Notes under the pieces: model-generated
What the model saw: only the letters and a program-made list of their open reading frames with translations
Databases searched by the model: none
What the model was told of the DNA's origin: nothing
Assembly (NCBI GenBank): GCA_963920765.1
Contig: OY987245.1
Coordinates: 12,478,727-12,542,726, forward strand
DNA: 64,000 nucleotides
Source of the DNA: Ulota crispa
Taxonomy: Eukaryota > Streptophyta > Bryopsida > Orthotrichales > Orthotrichaceae
Reading direction: 5' to 3'
Shown here: piece by piece, positions 47,787 through 59,069 of the stretch
How the letters are laid out: the number at the start of each line of letters is the position of its first letter
Numbering within the stretch: position 1 is the stretch's first letter
Position numbers and translations under genes: made by a program

Positions 47787-48671
47787 TTAATCCCTAAGTG
47801 CCCAGGCCATTCTCACCAAAATTCAAGTTTCAAGAGACATAAAAGTTTAACCCTAAATGCCCATGGTACCAAATTCTAAAGTCAAAAACACCACATTTTG
47901 GTGTTGTGGGCATTTAGGGGTTAATGCATCTTATCTCAATCAATCAGATGATTCACAAAAAGTGACAATTGAAAATAGTGGAACACGTACCTACTTAGAA
48001 AACAGCTAGCAATTTTTGGGTACAATTGACCGTGGGAAATGGGAGATTATGACATTTGATCAAATAACATGTAATGGCAAAATCTCATTTTCTAGCAAGC
48101 ACTTAGTTGTTGTTTATTGACTTTTTCAATATCTACAAGCCCCTTATTCATCTTAAATTTAGTGAGTAGAAAAATTAGATGTAAATGCACACACTTTCAA
48201 ATTATTGAAGCTTTACTTCTTTGAATGTTAAGTTTTAGGGCTTCAAATTTATATTGCGTTGAAAACAATGACTTGCACAATTGGTGAGGGTGGCCTCAAC
48301 AAGGGTTTAGAACATGATTGTACCCTTGCTCATGAATTTTCCAATACCACAAAGCACATGCAAGGAAGCTTGCAATGAATATTAACCAGTTGTACAAGCA
48401 CATGCAAGGAAGCTTGCAATGAATATTGACCAGTTGTAGCTTGTAAGACATTGCTTGCCACCATACCCCGGATGTTGTTTCACCCAATGAAGGCTCTTGA
48501 GGCACTTGTATAACATGTAGCTTGTCTTGCCATTATTCTACTTGCATGGATCATTTGAATACCTTGATAATTTTAGTTTATAGCAAGGTCAAAAAATTAA
48601 TCCAACACCTCAAACAAGCATGTGAAATCATGTGAGGACCATTTTGGTCTTGTGGAGCATCCAAGGGTTAA
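47787..48671. mobile_element. TTAA-flanked element (E13), reversed relative of E1, with nested E14
   Basis: It begins TTAATCCCTAAGTGCCC and ends ATCCAAGGGTTAA. Read in reverse it aligns with the element at 2513-3276, for example ATCAGATGATTCACAAAAAG. An additional GGGTTAA follows at 48672-48678. A direct repeat of CACATGCAAGGAAGCTTGC lies at about 48354 and 48400. The element at 47847-47924 is inserted in it. Confidence 0.7.
47847..47924. mobile_element. 78-bp TTAA-flanked micro-element (E14) nested in E13
   Basis: It starts TTAACCCTAAATGCCCATGG and ends GTGGGCATTTAGGGGTTAA. The ends are inverted and the whole unit, TTAAs included, is only 78 bp. It lies at a position where the related element E1 reads TTTGATGCATTG and this copy reads TTTAA followed by TGCATC, so one TTAA fits the pre-insertion site. 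Confidence 0.75.
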
Positions 48672-48707
48672 GGGTTAATATTTAAGAGTAATAATGTCCA
48701 TTATCTA

Positions 48708-48920
48708 CACTAAATAGTACATTTAGATTGCCCCACTCTAATTTCTTGACGTTTTACACTATAAAATTACTTACTAATATTACAATATTTTTCATCAATA
48801 ATTAGTGCAATTAAAAACAATATATTTTCAATTATGAGAACTTGGCAACAACAACAATGTTGTTGATAAACAAACAAACACCAACTAGATCACAAATCAT
48901 TTGAAATCCTTGAGCTTCCT
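48708..48920. mobile_element. Partial copy of the GTTTAGGTTGCC MITE (N2)
   Basis: The left end CACTAAATAGTACATTTAG plus ATTGCCCCACTC matches the left end of the element at 15567-15851. Homology fades near 48920 and no right end was found. Confidence 0.5.
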
Positions 48921-50996
48921 TCATACAAAATTGATTGATCTTTTTCTCAAGAGGAGGAGAAATACCAAAAACTATCTATCTATACTACTAAGTGGGAGAA
49001 TTTCCTTGAGTGCGCCCTTTTCTAGAACCTTCTAGATTTTTTTCTGTAAGTTGCAGCAACAAAGGACGCGCAAGATATAGAACACCAAGTGTCCTCCAAT
49101 CATATCATTTTCCAAAATGTTTTAGAATTTTTTGGTGGAAGTTGAAACAATAAGCCATGCTCCAAATATAAAACATCAAAGGCCTTCCAACCATGTGCTA
49201 GAAATTTAATCAAATGCCAAATGCCTCCTAGCAAAGTATTAAAGAGTAGCATTGTGATGAAGCCATACCATTGGTATTTTTGGTCTCACCAAAATGATGG
49301 TGCATGATGGTTAGATTCTAGAGGGTGATTGCAAGAATGACATGTCCTGCTTTTGGTCCCCTTCACCTCTTGCAGGTGGTTTTTGGGTCCTATCTTTTAT
49401 TGTTTTAGTCATTTTGACCTGAAATTTCAGAGTAAGGTGAACATGAAAGTTATTGACATTCTCTAATTTTTTTTGGTTTTTTTAAAATTATTTTACTATT
49501 TAAAAGTGAACCCCAATTGCATGTCTACCTTCTTGGTTTTGGTCGTTTTTAGTACTATTTTGGGTCCAAAAAAGCAAATCCAAATCCACAAATCAGGGAA
49601 GTAGTTTAGGAGGCATCATTACACATATTTGTTGACCAATTTTACTAAACTCAATTTTTTTTTGCCTTGCACATTGTCTCAAAGTGGACATCCTTTCTCC
49701 CTCCATTGGTGAAAGACAAAAACCTTCCTCCAAAAAGTACTAGGGTAGCCTGGTGTGTTAGCACAACAACAAAATGCGAACTCATCGGATGACCTATCTA
49801 ACACTAGGCATCAATTCAAGCTAATAAGAGAGATGAGAAATGGCCTTTTTTTTCTTTTCTTTTTTGAATTATTTTACTATTTTCTAAAAAGAAAAAAGGA
49901 AATTGTCTTTTTGTTGATAATTTTCGTCCCTCTACTTTTGTGCACAACTTTTAGGATTACAAATTTCTAGGTCTGAATTTTCACAAGTATTCTATTTTAT
50001 ATGCTTTACAAGATTTCCATATTTTATTTTATTTATTTAAAAACAAACTTGAAAGCTCATAGTATTACCTAGTACTACCAGTTTGAAGGGTGTTTGAGAC
50101 AAAATTGGCAGGTCATTCTTGCAACTACCCTAGAACAATTATGAGATTGATTTTTGTACAATACATCTAGATTAGATTCTAGACCCATTACAAGGGATTT
50201 GGACCCAAGAATGGGCCCTTTCCCCCAAAACTATGGGAACTTTGGGAACACTTCCACAACACTTCCACATAGACAATCTGCAGCAATATGACATGGCAAT
50301 AGGGCGACCATGTCAAACACTATTATTTAATTATTATTTTTGGAAAATCAAAAGAATCTTTTTTTTGATTTTTTTAATTTTTTTAATTTTATTTATTTAT
50401 TACTATTTTTCTGACGACCAGCAGTGGCATTGGGAACATCCAAACTCACAACCCTTTCTTGGGTCCAAATCCCTTGTAATGAATTGAAATGAGATATTGG
50501 TTTTTTGTAAAGTTGAATGTTGCATTATCCATACATGCCCAACTCACGCAAAGCATCTCTTGTATACCAGTACTTGAGAAGCTTATTGTCATTTTTGTGG
50601 TGACCAAATTTCATTCATCTTGGTGTTGTATGAAATATTTTTTTATCTGTTGTTTAGCAGAATAACTTACCAAAAGTTTAAAACACTAAAAGCATAAGGT
50701 AGGATGCTTGTAAACCGACCACCTAAGGAAAAGATGTTGTTTGTACAAAAATCAAGCAAGTTTAGCAGCTTGGAAATATTTTTGGTAGAAAGTCAAAGAA
50801 GAAACAGTTCTATGGCCATTCAATTTGAAATTTTTGATTTGGTATGAAATAACTACAATTTATCAAAGCAAAAGGTGCATAGGTAGCTATTCTTGATCAT
50901 AGGTGGTAGCATTCATGATGCAAAGGCTACTTGTAAATGGAGCACATGAGTCCTAAAAGCAACCACTACAAAACCAAGAATGCTCCAATAAGGCTC
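48921..50996. other. Gene-free AT-rich region
   Basis: No gene is supported. A fragment near 49000-49035 (ACTAAGTGGGAGAATTTCC) resembles, in reverse, a phrase near 36290. Two similar phrases, GGACCCAAGAATGGGCCC near 50200 and TTGGGTCCAAATCCC near 50458, suggest an inverted repeat of about 270 bp (50187-50480) whose ends are not clean. Confidence 0.4.
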
Positions 50997-51906
50997 TTAA
51001 CCCCTAAATTCCCAACAGTGTTTTTCTTGTTTTTGGAAGGTAGTTTTGAAGTTTTTGAATTGTCCTTGTAAGATCATTTTTAAACATCAAAACAAAATTG
51101 TAACCGTTGAATCTTGAACTTCAAGGCTTCTAGATGGCGCTACCCAGAAAGAATCCAAAATGGCCACGCGGATTTTCAGATATTTGTGATTGAATGATGA
51201 TGAGTATGGAATTTTTTGCTTTTTGTGAAGCTGCCCGAAACTTCTAATGCAAATTGGCAACTTTTGGATACAAAATTGGGAAACTAAACCACTTCGGATG
51301 CTTTAGTCTTTATTGTTGTTACTTCCAAACCAATGGACCCTCTTCCAAATCCATGATCTTAATTCCACAAATGAGCTTGCAATGCAACTATCAAAGTGCA
51401 AACACCTAATACAAAGATTTTTTTTTAACTTTGATTATTGACCAAAATTCAATTTGAATGAAAGGAAATTCAACAATGAATGGATTCTGATCTTTATAAC
51501 AAAGATATTCCAATTGAAACTAGTCCAAAAGTGCTTTTAGATTTTGTTAGATGTCAAAATTTCAATAAAAGGGCCCTTATTGCCCAAGGGAGTGCCCAAG
51601 GGAAATCTTCACCTTTTGCTCAACTTGATGCCAATCTTTTCAATGTGGCAACTTCTCATAGGCTATGTGACACTATTCACAACACTATTCATGACAGAAA
51701 ATATATGCTTGTAGTTAACCTTCCACCAAAAACAAATGGAGTAAGATATGGAGGAAGTTGAATTTGAACGGTGAAGCTAACTTTAGTGTGCAATTTTTCC
51801 AAAAAAAAACCTCAAAACAATAAATTATGTGCTTTGAATAGGATTTCAAAGTTTCTTAAAAAAATTTGGACACCAGAATCTCGTGCCTTGGGCATTTAGG
51901 GGTTAA
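50997..51906. mobile_element. TTAA-flanked element (E4), sister of E3
   Basis: Starts TTAACCCCTAAATTCCCAAC and ends CTTGGGCATTTAGGGGTTAA, with TTAA flanks. It aligns end to end with 10680-11606. An ORF of 93 codons at 51480-51761 is also open in the copy at 60861-62291, but base differences between the two are mainly amino-acid changing, so it does not look like a maintained gene. The site GATCATTTTTAAACATC in this copy is the empty equivalent of the E5 insertion. Confidence 0.85.
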
Positions 51907-54038
51907 AGCATGCAAGCACCCATTCCATATTCCAATGCTCAAATCATGATTGAGAACATGTTCACTTATTTTAGTATGACATGTATTTATATTTTATTGA
52001 AAAACAAAACTCAACACAATTATGGCCAATAAGCACACTTAATGGTAGCTCATGTCACTCTCTTGAGGCTCTAAAACTATGCATGCACAAGTACAATTTT
52101 TGAACATAAAAAATGTGACCCATTTTAAGAAATTGAGTGCATGGTATTTGAAACTCCTACAAGGCGGTTCAAAATGACTGCACAATTTATGAGCCTCTTA
52201 CCTTAATGTGTTTTTGTGCAAGCTTGTGTGAATCAGTTCATTTTGCAACTTGAGAATTTGAAAAGTTACAAGAAATGAAATTTGTTTTGCTTAAATTATT
52301 TTCAAAACAATTGCCTCGAAAACTCCAAATCTACATTCTCCCTCCTAACAAACATTTTTTTAAAGTTAACCTTGAAGAGCCATACGGGGTAAATAAACAA
52401 GCGGAAACAGCCTTGGATCCCACATAAGCTTAGCGGTTTGTTGCAAAGTTGGAAAAGTACATGAGGGATGGAAGTACCAAATGGGACTATCTGTATTCTA
52501 CCTACAAAAAAACAAAATACCGTTCATTGACAAAATCAAATTCAAGTTTCATCAAGGCTTATGGAGCTTCCAAAAACGCATGGATGGCACCCCATAACTT
52601 ATGACAAGATCAAAGTGGATGGTCGTTGTCCAAGTTTTTTTTTGATAGGCCCTCCTTAGACTGCAATTCCATTAAAAGGTCTTCCTGCACCAATCAAGCC
52701 ACAAAAATCAAGTCACCTAACTCTTGAATGTGCCGCAATTGCGCTTCATATGTTTTGCGGCGTTCTCACCATTGATTTCAAGTCAACATTGCCCAACATT
52801 TTTTGCAACTCTTAAGAATCAGCCCTTTGTCAGCATCAGCAACTTGACGCATTTTTTTCCAAGTTTCTTTCCCAAACTTACAAAATCCAAACATATGCAC
52901 CATATATTCTTCTTCTGCAAGATTGCATGCAGTATGCAGGAAAGGCGCCCTCATGCCAATTTCTTGGAGCTTATTTATGAAACTTTAGTAGGACTTGGAT
53001 TTTGTTTATTTGCAATGATAGACACTTTTGACTATGTCATTATTTTCGTTGTTTTTTGAAACTTTTGTTGATAATGAAATTGCAATCTTCAAGTAAGTGA
53101 GATAATATCCACTAGGACGTGACAAGCATTCAAGGAGATTTTTGGGTTTCACCAACTCAAATTCAGCCTTCAACAATTTCAACCACTATTTCTTGGCCAT
53201 ATATTAGACAATTTTTTAAATTAAATTTTAACAAGTTATGATTACATTTGTGGCTAGATTTTTCCCGATCAAGGTGAGTTGACCCCTCATTGCTCTTTTC
53301 CTGAATGAATGGGGCTATGAGCTCAATCAATTGATTTATGAGGTTGTCGGGCTAAGATAAAAAAGTGGAGTCTTTCCACATTCCAAAAATTCTAAGAGCT
53401 CAAATTTTTTCTATTAGGAGATTGAATTTGGAAATTTTGACTTCAAAGACTTTGATTTAATATAGAACCTAGAAGGAATACATAGCTGAACACTCAAAAA
53501 ATAGGTGACAAATTATTATTTTTATGATTGCTTGAGGATTACAACGTTTTCCACTCTGTTCCAAAAACATGGATGTGCAATGGACAAAGCCACAAGGTCC
53601 CATTTGTCCAAATAAGGGGCAATGAGGGAGTCAATTCACCCTAGGTATTTTTTCTAAATAAGGTTGTGTGCTCTAATTGCGACCCTCTCACAAAAACTGT
53701 CCCTATAATTAGCTAAGGAATGGATATGTAGTGGTCCTTAAATGGACCCTCTTTAGCCATTGAGTGGACAAAAATAAGGTAAATCCTATTGCAAGAGCCA
53801 ATTAGACTCATTTGTTTCACCTATCTTTTTACAAGTGCAAGGGGACGAATTTTGGGAGACCTACAAGTCACAAATAGGTGTTTACAACATAAAACTTTGA
53901 AAATTCATCAATAGTTCAATAATGCTTGAAAAAACATGAAAAGAATTGTGTTACACTTGACATCTATTTCTCTTTGTCTGAAAATTAGACAAAAATATTT
54001 CTTGTCAATGACACCCACAAAAAGACCAACCAGCCAGC
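51907..54038. other. Gene-free AT-rich region
   Basis: The longest ORF (52724-53059) has no recognisable family feature and is low in complexity. No complete repeat ends were identified. Confidence 0.4.
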
Positions 54039-54668
54039 TTAACCCCTTTTTGAGCTTCTAGGAATTTGTCCTAGATTGAATAAAAATTCAATATTTTGGT
54101 TAGTTTTATCAATTAAAAAAAATGTAACCATACAAATTCAAACTAGATATGTTTGAGATCACACAAGAAAAGTAAACACAACAATATCACTTTGTATTGA
54201 GAAATTATAATGTTTGATCATGAGGGTGTTAAAATTGAAAAATGACTTGAGTCTTTCAATCCTATTTTCACATAAAATCTAAAAAACTGATTGCCAAAAA
54301 ATATGAGGTTAGAGGACATAACATACATAACTCTAACCAATTTACATCTTTTCAAAATCTCTTTTACAATTTCTTAAAATGGATTTCTAGCGTAGATTTT
54401 TCTCCAAGATCTAGTGTATTTGAGGCTCATTTCCAAGAGCTCTCAACACTACAAAAGCCAAAATTGCAATGGAAGCCCTTGCACAAAATCTTGAATAGAA
54501 AACTCATAATCAATCATTTTCAAAATCAGACTATTGATGCTAAAACTAGATTTCCAAAAGAGTATTTAAAAAATACAAACTACTACAAAAAGAAACTTGG
54601 TTAGGTTTTAATGAACTTCAAAATATTTTTGACACCAAAATGTGCTACCTTAAACATTTATGGGTTAA
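54039..54668. mobile_element. TTAA-flanked element (E15)
   Basis: Left end TTAACCCCTTTTTGAGC; right end AACATTTATGGGTTAA. The right end plus its neighbouring GACACCAAAATGTGCTACC corresponds to the right end of E3 and E4. TTAA is present on both sides, and the two termini are less alike than in other members. Confidence 0.55.
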
Positions 54669-54675
54669 AGCACCT

Positions 54676-55138
54676 TAAGGTAGGAGGCTTTGAAATCGTC
54701 TGTGCATTAAAATTGTCCACTTTTTCAAATGTACGCCCTTTGTACATGCTGTTTTTTATATGCTTCAAAAATGTACAAGTGGAGTACATTTGAGGAGGTG
54801 GACAATTTTAGAGCCCCATGCACTTCAACTTCAAAATTTTATAACTATGTCCACAAAGCAGTGTTTTTTTTCACCTACCACATGCCACATGTCCTCATAG
54901 GAATAAAAAATTTTGAGAGGGAGAGAGAAACATTGGTCCAATTCCAAGAGGGTGGCCTCATGAGGCCCAAAAAAAAAACACTGCCACAAAGCTCCGAAAA
55001 AATATGAAACAGCTTCTGTTAGATACCCATTCCTCTCGCCTTTCAAGGAAAATTTACTGAAAATTGTTTCAAAAAGTTTCACCTCCCCAAAATTCAATTC
55101 CACCTCATAGTCGGTCGGTTTATGAGCCTCCTACCTTA
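54676..55138. mobile_element. MITE with TAAGGTAGGAGGCT ends
   Basis: The inverted termini TAAGGTAGGAGGCT are perfect. CCT flanks both sides (54673-54675 and 55139-55141), a 3-bp duplication. The inner part pairs further, e.g. AATTGTCCACTTTTTCAAATG with a complement near 54790-54815. It is immediately left of the upstream region of the VP1/ABI3-like gene. Confidence 0.7.
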
Positions 55139-55446
55139 CCTTAGTTTCAAATTTCAATCAATTTTTTCTTTTGCCAATATCGACCTTGTACTGAAAGCCG
55201 ATTCTTCTCGATCATTGGACCTGGCCGTCAATTTCTTCTCCTTTACGTAGCGCTGAAGTACACTCTCACACAAAAATGTACACGTCCCATACATGTAAGA
55301 AACACTGGTAGATGGACGGAAATAGGTAACGCCAAACAAGAGTAGTTGGTTGAAAAATGACAGAGGGGTCCCTCCAGAAATGTAGCCGGGACCCGGGGGC
55401 GTGCTGGCCACCCAGCCAGGGCGCCAGGGGCCAGGGCCACTGCAAT

Positions 55447-55454
55447 TGCATGCA
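55447..55454 (+). promoter_or_regulatory. RY-type motif
   Basis: TGCATGCA contains the CATGCA core bound by the LEC2/FUS3/ABI3 class of B3 domains. It lies about 400 bases before the probable leader exon of a gene that encodes such a factor. Confidence 0.45.
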
Positions 55455-55691
55455 AAGGGCCGATTCCCATTCTGTGGTTCGCCAACCACGAGAACATTCC
55501 CACATGGAGCCGAGTCAGTTCTGCGTGCGCCACCTGGCACACCCTCCCAGTGCCCGTTCCAGGTCCTATACCCGCGCCCCCAGCATCCCCACCACACGTA
55601 CTTACCACGGTGCGGTCACAGGACCCCTGTCCGTCTCTCACAGTTGCGAGCGCTGCGCGGGCGACACCTCGGCGCCGTAGTCCCGCATGGG

Positions 55692-55699
55692 CATGCATG
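55692..55699 (+). promoter_or_regulatory. Perfect RY repeat CATGCATG
   Basis: A complete 8-base RY repeat lies about 150 bases before the first leader ATG of the VP1/ABI3-like gene. It suits binding by the gene's own B3 domain or related factors, which is inference. Confidence 0.55.
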
Positions 55700-55850
55700 T
55701 GAGAGAGGCCGACACCACCACGCCCCCGGGGATTTTCTTGCCAATTTCTGCTCGAGTCGATACTCTCTCGAGTGTCCCATCGCCGCCGGAAAAGCAAAAC
55801 ATCGGACCCCGAGGCGGTTTGGCCTTTGCCGCTTTTTCTCAAGAGCTTTC

Positions 55851-56524
55851 ATGACGAGGCACGACTTGCTTGCATCGCAACATGCTGGTGAGTAGTTCCA
55901 TTCCGATGGTTAATGGTGTAGTGTGTTTTTTGTCTCCCATTCGATCGCCGTCGAAGGTTTTGTGTCGAGAGTTGATGAGCTTGGTGAGATTACCGCAAAT
56001 TGCTTGAGACAGAGTTGATGCGGATAAAACCCTAGGTTGGCGGGGGGTTTGCGGGACACGGCACACGACTCTTAAGTTGGATTTTGAGAGAGTTTAAGTT
56101 AGTAATGGCTGGAGTTTGTGCGGAGGTGCACACGACGCGTCTGGAGTTGTAAGCGGTGGTGAGAAGCTGTTCTTTGCTGTTTTTCTTGAGATCGTCAAGA
56201 AAGACAGAGGTTTGTTGTTGTTGGAGTGAGGCGCGGTGCAATGTTGAGCTTCGGCTGTGTCCGAATTGCTCGAATCGTGCATTGCTTGTGTGTGTGTGTG
56301 TGTGTGTTTTCTTTTTTGGACTGAATATTCATGCTTGTGGTGTTGTTAGGAATACGGTTCTAGCAATCATGCTTTAAAAAGGTCTTATGGATGTGGTTAG
56401 GAAGAGTTTAGTGAGGAGGGAGCAATGCTTCTTAGGTCAGGTACTTTTTGACATGATTTTATTTTGATGTTTGTCGTGTTGATAAATGTTTGTTTGTGTA
56501 GGTGGTATTAAACAGTATTATTAG
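55851..56524 (+). promoter_or_regulatory. Spliced leader of the VP1/ABI3-like gene with a possible upstream ORF
   Basis: A donor CTG/GTGAGT after 55887 and an acceptor TTGTGTAG before 56502 define a plausible leader intron of 614 bases, which contains a GT microsatellite at about 56286-56308. When spliced, the ATG at 55851 opens a 19-residue ORF (MTRHDLLASQHAGGIKQYY) that stops at 56522-56524, directly against the main ATG at 56525 (TAGATG). Transcript start and intron use are inferred from sequence. Confidence 0.45.
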
Positions 56525-59069
56525 ATGATTAGAGTTGAGAACCTTTGCGGCTGGGATCTACGTCGAGAGGACATCGCATGTAGTTCAAAAATTTCAGTGA
56601 GAGAGACGGACACATGCAGTGACGGCGCCAACGTTCTGTGTTCGGAGGTCACTCCCTCGCGCATACAAGGAGGGATGAGGGACATCGGATTACACCTCGG
56701 CGGGTGGGGGATCGGTGTGCATGATGACCCGTCGGACGAAGTGGTGCATGAGGATTCGAGCGCAGAGAGCGAGAGCACGGACAGACCAAACCTGCTCACC
56801 GATCGGGTCCCTTCTTCCGAGGACGGCGCTATAAACATTGTCGAAGACGGCGTGGTCTCCATTTCAGTAGGCTTACCAAGGCGGTTTGGAAACCCCGTTT
56901 GCGAGGAGGATTCCGAAGAAGTAACTCCTGATCCGGGCGAGTACAGCTTCCGGGAGATTCTGCGCAAGGTGACAGTAAACGAGGCAACGCTGCGTTCGGC
57001 AGTTGAAAACCTCGGCGGGGGAGCCCAGGGATTGAAAGCGGTGGTTGATTATGTGAAGCATTTCCAAGAGACGAGAGATCCAAATGCCGGTGATGTGAAC
57101 CCGGATGATTTCACAAGAGGCTTGGCGCAGTTCTGTATGCTGAACAGTCCGGAAACGGAGGTTGGCAGTAACCCGAGCACGAGTGATTTGGAACCGTCTG
57201 CGGCAGGAATGGACCAGAGGTTGCCGAATCTCATGATTCGAGGTCCCACCAGCAACGATCCTTTTGCTGCCATGGGTGGTTACATGGAGAATATGAGCGG
57301 GTTTTTCCCGAACTTTTGTTACCCGTATCCTCCACCCTTTCACGCGGGTTATAACCCGTGCAACATGGGCGTGCGACCGATGTATGTGCCCATGATGGGG
57401 CTTCCTTATTACCCTCATCCATCGCAGGAGTTTGTGCCCAGAACTACTGATGCTATTACACGAGCATCACGCAAAAGCCGAATTGCAAGACGTCGAGGTC
57501 AGGGAACTGAGCCTCATCACATTCGTACTGTGCCAAAATCTGCTCATGTTGGCGGTGGTTCTGTGCAAACTGGACATCTGGGGAGCATGCCCCTCCAAAG
57601 TCATGCTGTGCAGTCATCTGGACAGGTTTTTATGTGCTCTTTCTAATAATACGATGTGTCAGTTTCTCACTTTTCTCGTTTTGTTTGCTTCAGTTACTTC
57701 ACTTGAGCATTTTGAATGAGGTCATGGAGTATTTGCTTTGTGCCTACGATAATACTGGCAGTTGATCTCATTTGAAGTGTGTTAGCGGCATGCTCTCAGC
57801 ATGTCTAGCTCATGACACTGAGGAATTTTTAAATCTTGTAAGGGTAAAATTTGAACCATAAAACACAAAGTTGTGAGGGTTTTGTATTTGGTGATATTAA
57901 AGTTCTCAATTGTGCACTCTCTTATGCTCTTTTTCCCGTTATGCAGGCGGTGCAGGGGCTTAGCTCACGTGATTTGATGTTGGTTCTGCAAAAACAGCTG
58001 AGTCCTAGTGGTGTGAGCAGCCTAGGACGCATAGTGCTTCCTAAGGTAATTGCATACAGCTCTCGTCCTATTGTGCGTACGTTTTTTAAAATTTAAGGTC
58101 AATTTCTCATTAAGCAAGTATTTATTGTGTGAGTTTGTAACGATCTCTTTTCTGAAAAATGCAGAAAGAAGCAGAAACCCATTTGCCGCAGTTGGTTGCC
58201 AGTGAAGGAGTGTTGTTGACCATGTCTGATTATGATATGGCCCGCAGCTGGACCTTTCGCTACAGGTAGTGTGACTAATGAGTTAAGACTGTCGTTTTAG
58301 CAGCTTTTCCATTGCATGTACGCAATGAGTAATTATGAAACTTCTGTTCTGACTGAGATAATGTCAGTTATTAGACGTGGGCTGATGACTGACACTTTTC
58401 GTGCCAGGTTTTGGTCAAATAACAAGAGCCGGATGTATCTGCTAGAAAATACTCGTATGTTTTCTTTTCAACTTAAATTTTCCCTAGTTTCCTCCTTACT
58501 TCATCGAAACGGGTTAAAGTTTCGTCAGAGTACAGCAAAATAAGTTGTTGTAAACTCGTCGTCAAGTTTTTCAGTCCATTTGTAGATGTCGCCGTATTTT
58601 AATTGATTTAGCCTCCAAAGTTTCTTTAGACGTTAAGGCTTTCAATTTCCACTTTTTTGGTATGTGGTGATGAGACGACAAATTGTTTCGTTTTATTTTT
58701 GCTACTCCAGGTGATTTCGTGAAGGCGCATAATCTGCAAGAACGGGATATGCTCTCTTTGTACCGAGATGCTCACGGCAGCTACGTAAGGGACATTGGAA
58801 ACCTTGTTTAATAGCTGTTGATTTTACATCCTTGAATTCTTTTTCATCGAGTAGGCCGCTGCAGACATTCCCAATTCCAGTTATACTTTCTGGATGTTGA
58901 GTTTTTAAGGATTAGGTTGTTTCTAATTTAGTACGGATGGGGTGTGACTCCGCAGGTAGTTCGAGGCGAGAAAAATAGCTCGAACCAGACAGGGGACGCT
59001 GCAAATGATGCTGCAGCAGAAGAGATACCAATGGAGGAGGATTTGCCACAGAAGAAACAGAAGTCTTAG
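56525..59069 (+). CDS. ABI3-like: VP1/ABI3-like transcription factor with B1, B2 and B3 domains
   Basis: Six coding exons (56525-57625, 57947-58045, 58165-58265, 58408-58454, 58711-58784, 58956-59069) join in frame to 511 residues. A B1-like segment at about 139-184 (ILRKVTVNEATLRSAV, then ENLGGGAQGLK) matches ABI3 B1. The basic B2 motif is at 309-327 (ASRKSRIARRR). The B3 domain spans about 378-480, with SSLGRIVLPKKEAETHLP, RFWSNNKSRMYLLENT and DFVKAHNLQ. A C-terminal KKQKS may add nuclear targeting. In the family B3 binds RY elements and B1/B2 mediate partner binding (for example with bZIP ABI5-type proteins) and abscisic-acid responses, as in desiccation tolerance and seed maturation. Oddities: the near-invariant glycine of LENTGDF is arginine (LENTRDF, codon split by intron 4), and the N-terminus lacks a clear A1 activation domain, though it is acidic. 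The start at 56525 is the first in-frame ATG after a stop. Confidence 0.93.

Larger units (their letters stand above)
55139..55850. other. GC-rich upstream region of the VP1/ABI3-like gene
   Basis: The composition changes sharply from AT-rich to GC-rich near 55370 and stays so to about 55850. Overlapping ORFs of up to 199 codons occur on both strands, as expected by chance in GC-rich DNA, and none has protein-family features. It is most likely promoter and 5' untranslated sequence. Confidence 0.5.

Noticed and set aside
51480-51761. Conserved-looking 93-codon ORF in TTAA element E4, similar to the minus-strand ORF at 61041-61301 in E5.
   Set aside because: By eye, differences between the two are about a dozen replacements against two silent changes, and the third copy (E3) is not open. 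This is what neutral decay of a shared repeat gives, so I do not call a gene.
55243-55895. Overlapping ORFs of 107-199 codons on both strands upstream of the VP1/ABI3-like gene.
   Set aside because: GC-rich DNA yields long chance ORFs; products are low in complexity, no domain is recognisable and both strands are equally open.
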